Of a stretch of DNA of 60,235 bases, positions 17,727-26,443 are shown piece after piece; position 1 is the first letter of the stretch, and each line of letters starts with the position of its first letter. The stretch covers positions 1 through 60,235 of the forward strand of contig JASBUG010000020.1 in NCBI GenBank assembly GCA_030148025.1, written 5' to 3'. Source of the stretch: Flavobacteriaceae bacterium. Lineage in GTDB: Bacteria > Bacteroidota > Bacteroidia > Flavobacteriales > Flavobacteriaceae. The position numbers and the translations under genes were made by a program. Below the pieces are notes generated by a model. The model saw only the letters and a program-made list of their open reading frames with translations. It was not told the DNA's origin and did no database searches.

Positions 17727-19895
17727 CTATTTAGCTGCTTCTACAAGTTCTAATTGATCTACACTAACATTAGTCGTAAACATTCCATAATTCACTACTG
17801 CTTTATTTTTTTCTATAATGTCAATGCTTCCTATGGCCTTACCATCAAGTAATCTAACGCGATCACCAATCTTTAATACTGGCTTTGGCTTTTTAGGTTT
17901 TAAAGCTTCTTTTTTCTTGGCCTCTTTTTTCTTAACCCTAATTTTTTGAATCTCTTTAGAGACTTCTTGTATGATCTTTTTTTCTTGTTGCTTCTTAACT
18001 TGTTTTTCTTTTTTTGTAATTTTTTTACGTTTCGAATTTTCTATCTGTACAAGTTTAAAGAGCTCAGACATTAATTCACGTTTTTGTTTATTGTTAAAAT
18101 ACCTTTCGGCAAGATCATTAACTTTCTGACCTAAATATATTAAACGTTGATTACTGTCAAACAATTCCTGATAGCTTTCTAGCTTTTTTTGTACTCTAGC
18201 ATTAATACCTTCAAGTTTATCAGCCTCCGCAAGTTTTTTCTGCTCATTAATTTTAAGAGATCGTTCGGTCTTTTCAAGTTTAGAACGCTCTTTTTGTAAT
18301 CGAGCAATAGTTTTATCAAACCTAACCTTACCACGCTCTATTTTTTTCTTGGCCTTGTTGATCAAGCTATATGGAATACCGTTTTTTTGAGCAACCTCAA
18401 AGGTAAAAGAACTTCCAGCTTCTCCTAATACCAACTTATAGAGTGGTTCTAAACTTTTACCATCAAACATCATATTAGCGTTTTTCATATAAGGCAGTTC
18501 ATTGGCCAGTAACTTTAAATTACTATAATGTGTTGTAATTAAACCAAAGGCTTCACGTTCATAAAACACCTCTAGAAAGGTTTCTGCAAGAGCACCTCCC
18601 AATTCTGGATCACTTCCGGTACCAAACTCATCTATTAAAAAAAGTGTTTTGTCATTACACTTTTTTAAAAAATAGTTCATTTGTTTTAAGCGGTAGCTAT
18701 AAGTGCTTAAATGGTTTTCTATTGACTGATTATCACCAATATCGCTAATAATTCGGTTAAACAAACACATCTCACTGCGTTCATGAACAGGCACAAGCAT
18801 ACCACTTTGAAGCATAACTTGTAGCAGCCCCACGGTTTTTAAAGTAATACTCTTACCTCCAGCATTTGGACCAGAAATAACAATAATTCTGCTCTCTTTA
18901 GAGATTTCAATAGTTTGCGGAAATGTTTTTTCTTCTTTTTCTTTATTATTTAGATATAAAATAGGATGATACGCATCTTTTAAAAATAAATATCTGCCAT
19001 TTGTGAGCTTAGGCAAAATACCATTTATTGATTTTCCATAGTTAGCTTTGGCATAAATAACATCTATTTGAGTAAGGTATTCTTGATATTGTTCAAGTAA
19101 AGGAGCAAAATCACGGATAAAGTTGGTGAGTTCTTTTAATATTCTGGTGACTTCTTCTTTTTCTTCGTATTCTAAGTTGTTTAGTTCTCTATGATATTGA
19201 AGTGTAGCTTCTGGTTCAATGTATACAATGCTTCCCGTTTTACTAGAACCAAGAATGGCACCTTTTACTTTACGTCTATGCATTGCTTTTACTGCTAGTA
19301 CACGTCGGTTTTCTATAACAGACTCTCTTATATCATCCAAGTAATCAAGTCCGTTATAGCTGTTTAAGGCACTTGTGAAGCTAGAATTGATCTTGCTATG
19401 TAATCCGCTTATAGACTTACGTAAAGAAAATAATAGTTCACTGGCATCATTTTTAATTTCTCCAAATCTATCAATTACAGAATGTATGCTTTCTATAATA
19501 GCCTTTGTGTAGGTGACTTTTTCGGCATCCTGATACAATGTAGGATAATACTCTTCAAATTTTTTGAAGAAAAGAAGTAATGTATTTGTAGTATCAGAAA
19601 TAGCAGCTATTTTTCTAAAGTCGCTAACTTCTAAAAATGTGTTTTCTATAGCTAACAATTTCAGCGATTCAGAAATCTCATCAAAGCCATGATTTGGAAT
19701 ACGGTTATCATTCTCAAAAGATGAGATATATTCGTTAACCAAATTAAGAGCATGCAAAAGCTCAGTTTTAGAAAAAAAAGGTATAATTGCTTTTACTTGA
19801 TTCTTTCCTAAATCTGTGATACAATACTCTTCTACATGTTGTAAAACAGTATGAAACTCTAGATCTTGTAGTGTTTTATGATGAATATTGATCAT
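17727..19895 (-). CDS. mutS2: MutS2-type ATPase lacking the Smr nuclease domain
   Basis: 722 residues. The MutS core and ABC ATPase are present: VISGPNAGGKSITLKTVG (Walker A, about residues 338-355) and TLFLIDEFGTGSDPELGGAL (Walker B and signature), then a long Lys/Glu-rich coiled-coil (about 505-665). The chain ends in a small KOW-like beta domain (LKIGDRVRLLDGKAIGSI). MutS2 of Bacillus or Thermus is about 780 residues and ends with an Smr endonuclease domain; here that domain is absent. MutS2 acts on recombination intermediates and stalled or collided ribosomes; without Smr a cutting role is doubtful. A 42-codon membrane-peptide gene starts upstream, 34 bases away. Confidence 0.9.
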   Translation of the reverse strand: MINIHHKTLQDLEFHTVLQHVEEYCITDLGKNQVKAIIPFFSKTELLHALNLVNEYISSFENDNRIPNHGFDEISESLKLLAIENTFLEVSDFRKIAAISDTTNTLLLFFKKFEEYYPTLYQDAEKVTYTKAIIESIHSVIDRFGEIKNDASELLFSLRKSISGLHSKINSSFTSALNSYNGLDYLDDIRESVIENRRVLAVKAMHRRKVKGAILGSSKTGSIVYIEPEATLQYHRELNNLEYEEKEEVTRILKELTNFIRDFAPLLEQYQEYLTQIDVIYAKANYGKSINGILPKLTNGRYLFLKDAYHPILYLNNKEKEEKTFPQTIEISKESRIIVISGPNAGGKSITLKTVGLLQVMLQSGMLVPVHERSEMCLFNRIISDIGDNQSIENHLSTYSYRLKQMNYFLKKCNDKTLFLIDEFGTGSDPELGGALAETFLEVFYEREAFGLITTHYSNLKLLANELPYMKNANMMFDGKSLEPLYKLVLGEAGSSFTFEVAQKNGIPYSLINKAKKKIERGKVRFDKTIARLQKERSKLEKTERSLKINEQKKLAEADKLEGINARVQKKLESYQELFDSNQRLIYLGQKVNDLAERYFNNKQKRELMSELFKLVQIENSKRKKITKKEKQVKKQQEKKIIQEVSKEIQKIRVKKKEAKKKEALKPKKPKPVLKIGDRVRLLDGKAIGSIDIIEKNKAVVNYGMFTTNVSVDQLELVEAAK

Positions 19896-19929
19896 TTACC
19901 TAGCAACTTTGCAGCAGCAAAGGTAATTA

Positions 19930-20058
19930 TTAATGCTTTAAATTTTTGTCTTGTATAGGTTTTTGTCTTTTCTGTTTTCTTTTTTTATTAGAGCTAAAGA
20001 ATAGAAGTAGAAAGTTTAATATTAAAAGAGCAAATATGATAATGGTTATGTAGAGCAA
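19930..20058 (-). CDS. Tiny membrane protein, TTG start, paralogue of the gene at 20.7-20.9 kb
   Basis: 42 codons beginning with TTG at 20058 and ending TAA at 19930; an in-frame stop lies just five codons upstream of the TTG and there is no ATG. It encodes one hydrophobic helix (ITIIIFALLILNFLLLFFSS) followed by a very basic tail (NKKRKQKRQKP). The pattern matches residue for residue the first 30 residues of the 68-residue protein at 20743-20949 (LNF-LL-FSSNK in both), which is good evidence that this short frame is coding. It lies 34 bases before mutS2 and probably shares its transcript. Function unknown; a single-pass membrane peptide with a cytoplasmic basic tail. Confidence 0.6.
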   Translation of the reverse strand: MLYITIIIFALLILNFLLLFFSSNKKRKQKRQKPIQDKNLKH

Positions 20059-20123
20059 AAGGCATAATTTTTATATTTTAGACCCTTATATTTAAGAGAT
20101 GTCACTTAAATAAGTTAGTGTAT

Positions 20124-20795
20124 ATGAATGTTAATATCGATAGTAGTTGGAAACCTTATTTAGAGGATGAATTTAGTGCTCCATATTTTCAGTCTTTGGC
20201 GAGTTTTGTAAAGGTTGAGTATAGTAATTACAAGTGTTTTCCTCCTGGGAAGCAAATATTTTCAGCTTTTGACAATTGCAAGTTTGATAATGTAAAAGTG
20301 GTTATTATTGGTCAAGATCCTTATCATGGAGTAGGGCAAGCCAATGGTTTATGTTTTTCTGTTAGTGACGGGATTGAACATCCACCATCATTAAAAAATA
20401 TTTTTAAAGAAATAGAAACCGATATAGGACATGCTTATCCCGTAAGCGGCAATTTAGAAAAGTGGGCTTCTCAAGGCGTATTGCTTTTAAATGCTACATT
20501 AACTGTACGAGCTCATCAAGCTGGAAGTCATCAAAATAAAGGATGGGAACAGTTTACAGATGCTGTGATACAGTCAGTATCAAAACACAAAAAGGGTATT
20601 GTTTTTTTACTTTGGGGAGGTTTTGCTAAAAAGAAAGCTAAATTAATTGATAATGATAGACATCACATATTAACATGTGGGCACCCATCTCCATTAAGCG
20701 CAAATAGAGGATTTTGGTTTGGCAACAAACATTTCAGTAAAACTAACTTCCTGTTGGAGAAAGATGGGTTGGCACCTGTTGATTGGAAGATTTAG
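20124..20795 (+). CDS. ung: Uracil-DNA glycosylase (family 1)
   Basis: 223 residues from the ATG at 20124; a GTG two codons earlier is in frame but not needed. It removes uracil from DNA to start base-excision repair. The catalytic motif GQDPYHG carries Asp65, and the leucine-loop motif is HPSPLSANRGFWFGNKHF with the catalytic His. Additional family blocks are LLLNATLTVRAHQAGSH and FLLWGGFAKKK. Its 3' end overlaps by 53 bases the 3' end of the convergent small membrane-protein gene at 20743-20949. Confidence 0.97.
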   Translation: MNVNIDSSWKPYLEDEFSAPYFQSLASFVKVEYSNYKCFPPGKQIFSAFDNCKFDNVKVVIIGQDPYHGVGQANGLCFSVSDGIEHPPSLKNIFKEIETDIGHAYPVSGNLEKWASQGVLLLNATLTVRAHQAGSHQNKGWEQFTDAVIQSVSKHKKGIVFLLWGGFAKKKAKLIDNDRHHILTCGHPSPLSANRGFWFGNKHFSKTNFLLEKDGLAPVDWKI

Positions 20796-20949
20796 AATTA
20801 GATTTGTTTGATTTTTTAACCACAAGCTGTGGCCTTTTAACTGCCATTTCTTTCTTTTTCACTTTTTTCACCTTATTACTACTAAAAACGAGCAGTACAA
20901 AGTTTAAAGCTACTAAGGTTGAAATTATTATAGTAATATTATAAATCAT
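20743..20949 (-). CDS. Small single-TM protein with basic tail, paralogue of the gene at 19.9-20.1 kb
   Basis: 68 residues from an ATG at 20949. One membrane helix (about residues 3-23: YNITIIISTLVALNFVLLVFSS) is followed by a lysine-rich tail with KVKKVKKKE, then a Ser/Asn-rich end. Its helix and the following SSNK motif match the 42-residue gene on the other side of ung, so the two are related small genes rather than chance frames. The last 17 codons overlap the end of ung on the opposite strand. The 189-bp gap upstream has two palindromes that may be operators. Function unknown. Confidence 0.6.
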   Translation of the reverse strand: MIYNITIIISTLVALNFVLLVFSSNKVKKVKKKEMAVKRPQLVVKKSNKSNSKSSNQQVPTHLSPTGS

Positions 20950-21018
20950 ATAATTCGATTTGGGTTACAAATTACTCGACGAAATTAATGTTTTTATCGA
21001 TAAAATGCAAATAAAATG

Positions 21019-21032
21019 TTAACATATGTTAA
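21019..21032. promoter_or_regulatory. 14-bp palindrome upstream of the small membrane-protein gene
   Basis: TTAACATATGTTAA is a perfect palindrome lying about 70 bases before the start codon at 20949 (minus strand). It could be a repressor site; no regulator is assigned. Confidence 0.35.
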
Positions 21033-21064
21033 TGCAAATATACGTACTCCAATAATAATGCACA

Positions 21065-21082
21065 ATACGTAGTTCTACGTAT
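21065..21082. promoter_or_regulatory. 18-bp inverted repeat ATACGTAG/CTACGTAT
   Basis: Two perfect 8-bp arms around a TT spacer, in the gap between the substrate-binding-fold gene and the small membrane-protein gene. No T-run follows on the minus strand, so it does not look like a terminator. A second TACGTA core occurs at 21041-21046, which suggests a repeated protein-binding site. Confidence 0.4.
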
Positions 21083-21138
21083 ATAACAAGGATATTAAAA
21101 AAACTCCTACCTTAATTGTGAAATTTTATTTGAAAAAT

Positions 21139-21996
21139 TTAGGTTAAATCTGCTACAAGTCTTGTATAATCTACTTTTTCAGAGATTATGTTAAGTGTAA
21201 GAAGTTGATCTTGAACGTTAGAAATGGTGTTTTTGTCAATATTTGATTGTGACCATTCGGTAATATTTAACCATTCCTTAACATCGTCAATGCGTTGATC
21301 GTATCTATTTGCTATGGTTGTATCTATTGATGGTATGTGTTTAAATTCCACTGTTGTAGTATTTATAATATCAAGAATTGTCTTTAAACTGTCTTTATCG
21401 TTCTCAAGAAATTCTTCACGAACTGCAATTACAAAACATGGCCATGGAGAAGGGCAATCTCCAATTCTCCTGAAGGTTTGATCGTCAACTAATGGTTTTG
21501 TTGTAAACTTCTCCCATAAAAAATAGTCTGCAGTTCCTTTGCTTAGATGTTCTACAGCACCATTTAAATTTTTGACAACTTCAAAGTTTAAATCTGTATC
21601 CAGATTCCAATTATTGTTTTTAGCATTGATGTAAGCCATTAAATGTGATCCAGATCCAAATCTGCTTATTGCAGCTTTGGCCCCTCTAATATCTTCAATT
21701 GAGTTGTATTTAGAGTTATATGCTACATGTATTCCCCATACAAGTGGTGTGCTAACAAATACCTGCACAATCTTACTTGGGTTCCCTTCAATAATATCTT
21801 TAATAATACCTTCTGTAAGAATAACGGCTAGATCAATTTCTTTTTCTCTTAAAGCTTTGCACATTTGACCTGTACCACCAAAATAATCTTTCCACCTTAA
21901 ATTTATACCCTGTTTTTTATAGGCGCCACTTTTAAGTGTTAGATACCATGCTAAATTAAAATGTTCTGGTACACCACCAATTCTAACAGTTTTCAT
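21139..21996 (-). CDS. Substrate-binding-fold protein without signal peptide (Ca3427-like)
   Basis: 285 residues from the ATG at 21996 (a TTG two codons upstream also exists). The type 2 periplasmic-binding fold is visible: VRIGGVPEHFNLAWYLTLKSGAY at the start, a GTGQMCKALREKEIDLAVILTEG loop and WGIHVAYNSKYNSIEDIRG. No signal peptide or lipobox precedes it and no permease or ATPase gene is near, so a transport role is doubtful. The segment CPSPWPCFVIAVREEF recalls the Ca3427-like subfamily, known from fungi and bacteria as cytoplasmic proteins of unknown ligand. It lies 112 bases after the nucleoside phosphorylase gene. Confidence 0.75.
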   Translation of the reverse strand: MKTVRIGGVPEHFNLAWYLTLKSGAYKKQGINLRWKDYFGGTGQMCKALREKEIDLAVILTEGIIKDIIEGNPSKIVQVFVSTPLVWGIHVAYNSKYNSIEDIRGAKAAISRFGSGSHLMAYINAKNNNWNLDTDLNFEVVKNLNGAVEHLSKGTADYFLWEKFTTKPLVDDQTFRRIGDCPSPWPCFVIAVREEFLENDKDSLKTILDIINTTTVEFKHIPSIDTTIANRYDQRIDDVKEWLNITEWSQSNIDKNTISNVQDQLLTLNIISEKVDYTRLVADLT

Positions 21997-22017
21997 AGTC
22001 AATGTTTAATTGATTAG

Positions 22018-22884
22018 TTATACTAATTTATTAAGGGTGAATTGTATTAGGTTTTCAACTGTTTGTCTGGGATCTTTACTAAATGTGCCATTTGCACGAT
22101 TTGCTATAATAGCATTTAAAGAACAGGCATTATGGCCTAATAGTTTAGACATACCATAGATAACAGATGTTTCCATTTCAAAATTTGTGATACGAATACC
22201 GTCGTGTTCAAAATTATCCATTTTTGCATTTAACTCTGTGTCTTGAAGAGGTAACCTAAGTACACGTCCTTGAGGCCCATAAAACCCTCCAGCAGTAGCA
22301 GTAACACCTTTAAAGGTTAATTTGTCACTAAGTTTTTCTTCAAGTGCTTTGCTATTCTCTATTACTATTGGTTTGGCTTTATTTTCATGCCAATTGGTAT
22401 ACTTCATAAAGGCATCTTCTAATTCTGGATTTCCGATGCCATTAACACAATAAAAATGAAGCATTCCTGTAAGGTCTAATCCATGAGTGCTTAAAACAAA
22501 CCCATCAACAGGTATATCTGCTTGCAATGATCCGGAAGTACCAACTCTAACAATATTAAGAGATTTTAATTGTTCCTTTGGCTTTCGCGTATTTAAATCA
22601 ATATTTACTAAGGCATCTAATTCATTCATTACAATGTCAATATTGTCAGGGCCAATCCCTGTTGACAAAACTGTAAGACGTTTTCCTTTATATGTTCCAG
22701 TTTGTGTTTTAAATTCTCTCTTTTGAGTTTTAAACTCAATCGTATCAAAATATTTAGTAATTCGCTCAACACGATCTTGATCTCCAACAAATATGATGGT
22801 ATCTGCTATGTTTTCAGGTTTTAAATTTAAGTGATAAACACTTCCGTCTGCATTTAGTATAAGTTCAGATTCTTTTATTGCCAT
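22018..22884 (-). CDS. Nucleoside phosphorylase (uridine phosphorylase family)
   Basis: 288 residues from the ATG at 22884. The frame continues to a GTG at 22944 inside the upstream gene, but MAIKESELILNADGSVYHL fits the start of family members. It cleaves a nucleoside with phosphate to give the free base and (deoxy)ribose 1-phosphate. Motifs include IIFVGDQDRVERI (phosphate-binding), LSTGIGPDNIDIV, RVGTSGSL and RITNFEMETSVIY, where Glu and Met contact the ribose. The enzyme is cytoplasmic. Whether it prefers uridine or purine nucleosides is not decided. It starts 47 bases after the SUI1-type gene on the same strand. Confidence 0.9.
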   Translation of the reverse strand: MAIKESELILNADGSVYHLNLKPENIADTIIFVGDQDRVERITKYFDTIEFKTQKREFKTQTGTYKGKRLTVLSTGIGPDNIDIVMNELDALVNIDLNTRKPKEQLKSLNIVRVGTSGSLQADIPVDGFVLSTHGLDLTGMLHFYCVNGIGNPELEDAFMKYTNWHENKAKPIVIENSKALEEKLSDKLTFKGVTATAGGFYGPQGRVLRLPLQDTELNAKMDNFEHDGIRITNFEMETSVIYGMSKLLGHNACSLNAIIANRANGTFSKDPRQTVENLIQFTLNKLV

Positions 22885-22930
22885 GAATTTGTTTTTTAAG
22901 TGGTATGATTTAGGTTTTAAAAAAAATTTG

Positions 22931-23260
22931 TTAACCTCCAACACGTTTTACGTTAAAACCTTTAGCTTTTAAAATTGCCATGATTTTATCACGATAATCT
23001 CCTTGAATAATAATTTTATCATCTTTAAAACTTCCACCAACACTTAATTTGGTTTTAAGTTCTTTGGCTAAAATTTTAAAATCACTAGTTGCACCTGTAT
23101 AACCTTCGAGTATAGTTATGGGTTTACCTTTACGTTTTTCATACTTGCAAATTATTGGTTCATCTTGAAGCCAAATATCATTTGTAGTATCTTCAACGTG
23201 ATGTGTTTCCTCGGGAACGTGATCTGGAAAGAGATTTTTTAGCTGATCTTGTAAATCCAT
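22931..23260 (-). CDS. yciH: SUI1/YciH-type translation factor
   Basis: 109 residues. The C-terminal 70 residues form the eIF1/SUI1 domain: KRKGKPITILEGYTGATSDF, LAKELKTKLSVGGSFKDDKI (the GT-like turn) and IQGDYRDKIMAILKAKGFNVK. Bacterial YciH binds the small ribosomal subunit and discriminates against incorrect initiation complexes or dampens translation under stress. The N-terminal 35 residues are acidic and probably flexible. Its start codon directly follows the stop of the 2OG-Fe(II) oxygenase gene (TAA then ATG), so the pair is coupled. Confidence 0.92.
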   Translation of the reverse strand: MDLQDQLKNLFPDHVPEETHHVEDTTNDIWLQDEPIICKYEKRKGKPITILEGYTGATSDFKILAKELKTKLSVGGSFKDDKIIIQGDYRDKIMAILKAKGFNVKRVGG

Positions 23261-24211
23261 TTACTTTTTAATAAGACCAAGTTCTACTAAACGCTCATTT
23301 AAAAATTCTCCTGCAGTGATATCTTCAAACTGTTTAGGGTTGTTGTCATCTACACAGCTATCAAGGACATTTAGTTTCATGTCGCTAATAGGGTGCATAA
23401 AAAATGGAATGGAATATCTTGAAGTTCCCCAAAGTTCTTTAGGAGGATTGACTACACGATGAATTGTAGATTTTAACTTATTATTTGAATGTCTGGAAAG
23501 CATATCTCCAACATTTATCATTAGTTCATCTGGCTCAGCAATAGCATCTAACCAATCTCCAGCATGATTTTGAACTTGTAATCCTTTGCCCTGAGCACCC
23601 ATTAGTAAAGTGATTAAGTTAATATCGCCGTGCGCAGCTGCTCTAACAGCATCTTTAGGTTCTTGGGTAATAGGTGGGTAGTGTATAGGTCTTAGAATAC
23701 TATTCCCATTATGAATATATTGATCAAAATAATCTTCATCCAAATTCAAATGTAAGGCTAAGGCACGTAACACATATTTTGCTGTTTTTTCAAGCATTTT
23801 ATATGTTTCCTTGCCAATTTTATTAAATTCAGGAAGCTCTGTAACTTCTACATTACTTGGGTATTCTTTTTCTAATTCTGGATTGTTTTCTACATATTGT
23901 CCAAAATGCCAAAACTCTTTTAGGTCTCCTTCTTTTTTTCCTTTGGCACTTTCTTTTCCAAATGATACATAGCCTCTTTGCCCTCCAATACCTGGAATCT
24001 CATATTTTTGCTTTACATCTAAAGGAAGGTTGAAAAAATTCTTAATCTCTTTATATAAATTAGAAACCAAATCGTCACTTAAAAAATGTCCTTTTAACGC
24101 TACAAATCCAATTTCTTCATAGGCTCTACCTATTTCATTAATAAATTTTTGTTTTCGAATTGGATCTCCAGAAATGAAATCCTCAAGATTTACACTAGGT
24201 ATTTTATTCAT
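23261..24211 (-). CDS. 2-oxoglutarate/Fe(II)-dependent oxygenase, isopenicillin N synthase family
   Basis: 316 residues, cytoplasmic. The N-terminal DIOX_N domain (SVNLEDFISGDPIRKQKF ... FFNLPLDVKQKYEIPG) is followed by the jelly-roll core with the iron facial triad: HGD in AAHGDINLITLLMGAQ, and the distal His in STIHRVVNP, with the 2OG-binding RYSIPFF arginine. The family includes isopenicillin N synthase and plant ACC oxidase; in bacteria most members hydroxylate or desaturate small molecules that are unknown. It is directly upstream of yciH and divergent from the E1 gene. Confidence 0.9.
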   Translation of the reverse strand: MNKIPSVNLEDFISGDPIRKQKFINEIGRAYEEIGFVALKGHFLSDDLVSNLYKEIKNFFNLPLDVKQKYEIPGIGGQRGYVSFGKESAKGKKEGDLKEFWHFGQYVENNPELEKEYPSNVEVTELPEFNKIGKETYKMLEKTAKYVLRALALHLNLDEDYFDQYIHNGNSILRPIHYPPITQEPKDAVRAAAHGDINLITLLMGAQGKGLQVQNHAGDWLDAIAEPDELMINVGDMLSRHSNNKLKSTIHRVVNPPKELWGTSRYSIPFFMHPISDMKLNVLDSCVDDNNPKQFEDITAGEFLNERLVELGLIKK

Positions 24212-24406
24212 TTTCTTTTAATGTTAAATTTTGTGGAAAAACAAAGATAACTAAAAAGAACACTAAATATGGCATAAGCATTCGTAAATAAGCGTTTTTT
24301 GTGCCTTATTTTTAATTATCATTAGACTAGATAGTGTTTTATCAAAAAAATCGATACGATTGTATATAAACAAGCTGTAAAGACTAGTGTATAACCATAT
24401 TTTTGC

Positions 24407-24414
24407 TACTTTTG
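24407..24414 (+). promoter_or_regulatory. Candidate -7 element before the E1 gene
   Basis: TACTTTTG matches the Bacteroidota -7 consensus TAnnTTTG and lies 18 bases upstream of the ATG at 24433. No clear -33 TTTG is seen at the usual distance, so this is only a candidate. Confidence 0.3.
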
Positions 24415-24432
24415 ATCTACCAAAGATTGAAC

Positions 24433-26439
24433 ATGAGCAGCGATACAAAAACACAAACGGCATTTGATTACGATAAGAAAAATATTAAGCGTAATACATT
24501 ATTAACTCTGTATAGAAATATGCTAAAACCTCGATTGATAGAGGAGAAGATGCTTATTTTATTACGACAGGGTAAAATTTCTAAGTGGTTTTCTGGAATT
24601 GGACAGGAAGCCATATCGGTAGGAGTTACCATGGCTTTAAAGAGTGATGAATATATCTTGCCAATGCATCGAAACTTAGGTGTGTTTACGACAAGAAATA
24701 TTCCTTTATACAGATTATTTGCACAATGGCAAGGTAAGGCTAGTGGTTTTACCAAAGGTAGAGATAGATCTTTTCATTTTGGCACTCAAGAATTCAATAT
24801 TGTAGGGATGATATCTCACCTTGGACCTCAACTTGGGGTTGCCGATGGCATTGCTTTGGCGAACTTATTAAAACAAAATAATAAAGTTACAGCTGTGTTT
24901 TCTGGAGAAGGAGGTACTAGTGAAGGCGATTTTCATGAAGCACTTAATGTAGCATCAGTATGGAAGCTTCCTGTGATTTTTTGTATAGAAAATAATGGCT
25001 ACGGATTATCTACACCTACTTCAGAGCAATATAATTGTAAACATATAGCAGATAGAGGCAAGGGTTATGGAATAGAATCGTTTATAATTGATGGAAATAA
25101 TATTCTTGAAGTGTATTCGAAAGTCACAAAACTTGCCGATAGTATTCGAAAACGTCCTAGACCAATTTTAATTGAGTTCAAGACATTTAGAATGCGTGGT
25201 CATGAAGAGGCCAGTGGTACAAAATATGTTCCAAAACAACTTATGGAAGATTGGGCAAAGAAAGATCCATTGGTGAACTTCCAGAGTTACTTAAAAGATG
25301 AAGGTATTCTGTCTGAAGAGAAAGAGGTACAGATAAAAGAAGAAATAGTTAAAGAAATTCATGACGGTTTAGAGAAAGCTTATGGAGAAGATCCTATCGA
25401 AGCTAGTTTAACTAACGAGTTAAATGATGTCTATAAAGATTTTAAATATCAGGAAGTTACACCAAATAATAAAACAAAAGAAATAAGATTTGTTGATGCT
25501 ATTTCTGAAGGATTAAAACAATCAATGCAAGTTCATAACGATCTTGTTATTATGGGGCAAGACATAGCAGAATATGGTGGAGTTTTTAAAATCACTGAAG
25601 GTTTCTTAAAAGAATTCGGAAGAGAGCGTGTACGTAATACACCAATTTGTGAATCGGCTATAGTTGAAGCTGGAATGGGACTGTCCATAGCAGGCATGAA
25701 GAGTGTTGTGGAAATGCAATTTGCAGATTTTGTCACTTCAGGATTTAATCCGGTTGTAAACTATTTGGCAAAATCACATTACAGATGGAACCAAAATGCA
25801 GACGTTGTTGTGCGTATGCCATGTGGTGCTGGTGTGGCAGCTGGACCTTTTCATTCACAAACCAATGAAGCTTGGTTTACAAAAACCCCTGGATTAAAAG
25901 TGGTGTATCCTGCTTTTCCATATGATGCTAAAGGTTTATTGGCTACAGCGATAAACGACCCTAACCCAGTGTTGTTCTTCGAACATAAAGCACTATACAG
26001 AAGTATACGACAAGAAGTACCTACAGATTATTATACACTTCCATTTGGCAAGGCTTCAATGTTAAAAGAAGGGAACGATGTAACTATTATTAGTTATGGT
26101 GCTGCAGTACATTGGGCATTAAATACATTAGACAATAATAATGATATAAGCGCTGATGTTATTGACTTACGAACCTTACAACCACTAGATACAGAAACCA
26201 TTTTTAACTCTGTAAAAAAGACAGGAAAGGCTATTATATTACAAGAAGATTCATTATTTGGAGGAATTGCTTCAGATATTGCAGCTATGATCATGGAAGA
26301 ATGTTTTGAATATCTGGACGCTCCTGTAAAGCGTGTTGCAAGTCTTGAAACACCAATTCCATTCATTAATCAATTAGAAGATCAATACCTAGCGAAAGGT
26401 AGATTTGAAGATGAATTAAAGGCCTTACTATCGTATTAG
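24433..26439 (+). CDS. 2-oxoisovalerate (branched-chain) dehydrogenase E1, fused alpha and beta subunits
   Basis: 668 residues from the ATG at 24433; an in-frame TTG ten codons upstream is not needed. Residues 1-330 are the E1-alpha part with a ThDP-binding block (GEGGTSEGDFHEALNVAS ... CIENNGYGLSTP) and RMRGHEEASGTKY. Residues about 345-668 are E1-beta, with VMGQDIAEYGGVFKITEGF and ESAIVEAGMGLSIAGMKSV. The enzyme decarboxylates branched-chain 2-oxo acids for valine/leucine/isoleucine breakdown and makes primers for branched fatty acids. The fused form is usual in Flavobacteriia. E2 and E3 genes are not in the window. A sterol-desaturase family gene starts four bases later. Confidence 0.95.
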   Translation: MSSDTKTQTAFDYDKKNIKRNTLLTLYRNMLKPRLIEEKMLILLRQGKISKWFSGIGQEAISVGVTMALKSDEYILPMHRNLGVFTTRNIPLYRLFAQWQGKASGFTKGRDRSFHFGTQEFNIVGMISHLGPQLGVADGIALANLLKQNNKVTAVFSGEGGTSEGDFHEALNVASVWKLPVIFCIENNGYGLSTPTSEQYNCKHIADRGKGYGIESFIIDGNNILEVYSKVTKLADSIRKRPRPILIEFKTFRMRGHEEASGTKYVPKQLMEDWAKKDPLVNFQSYLKDEGILSEEKEVQIKEEIVKEIHDGLEKAYGEDPIEASLTNELNDVYKDFKYQEVTPNNKTKEIRFVDAISEGLKQSMQVHNDLVIMGQDIAEYGGVFKITEGFLKEFGRERVRNTPICESAIVEAGMGLSIAGMKSVVEMQFADFVTSGFNPVVNYLAKSHYRWNQNADVVVRMPCGAGVAAGPFHSQTNEAWFTKTPGLKVVYPAFPYDAKGLLATAINDPNPVLFFEHKALYRSIRQEVPTDYYTLPFGKASMLKEGNDVTIISYGAAVHWALNTLDNNNDISADVIDLRTLQPLDTETIFNSVKKTGKAIILQEDSLFGGIASDIAAMIMEECFEYLDAPVKRVASLETPIPFINQLEDQYLAKGRFEDELKALLSY

Positions 26440-26443
26440 TATA

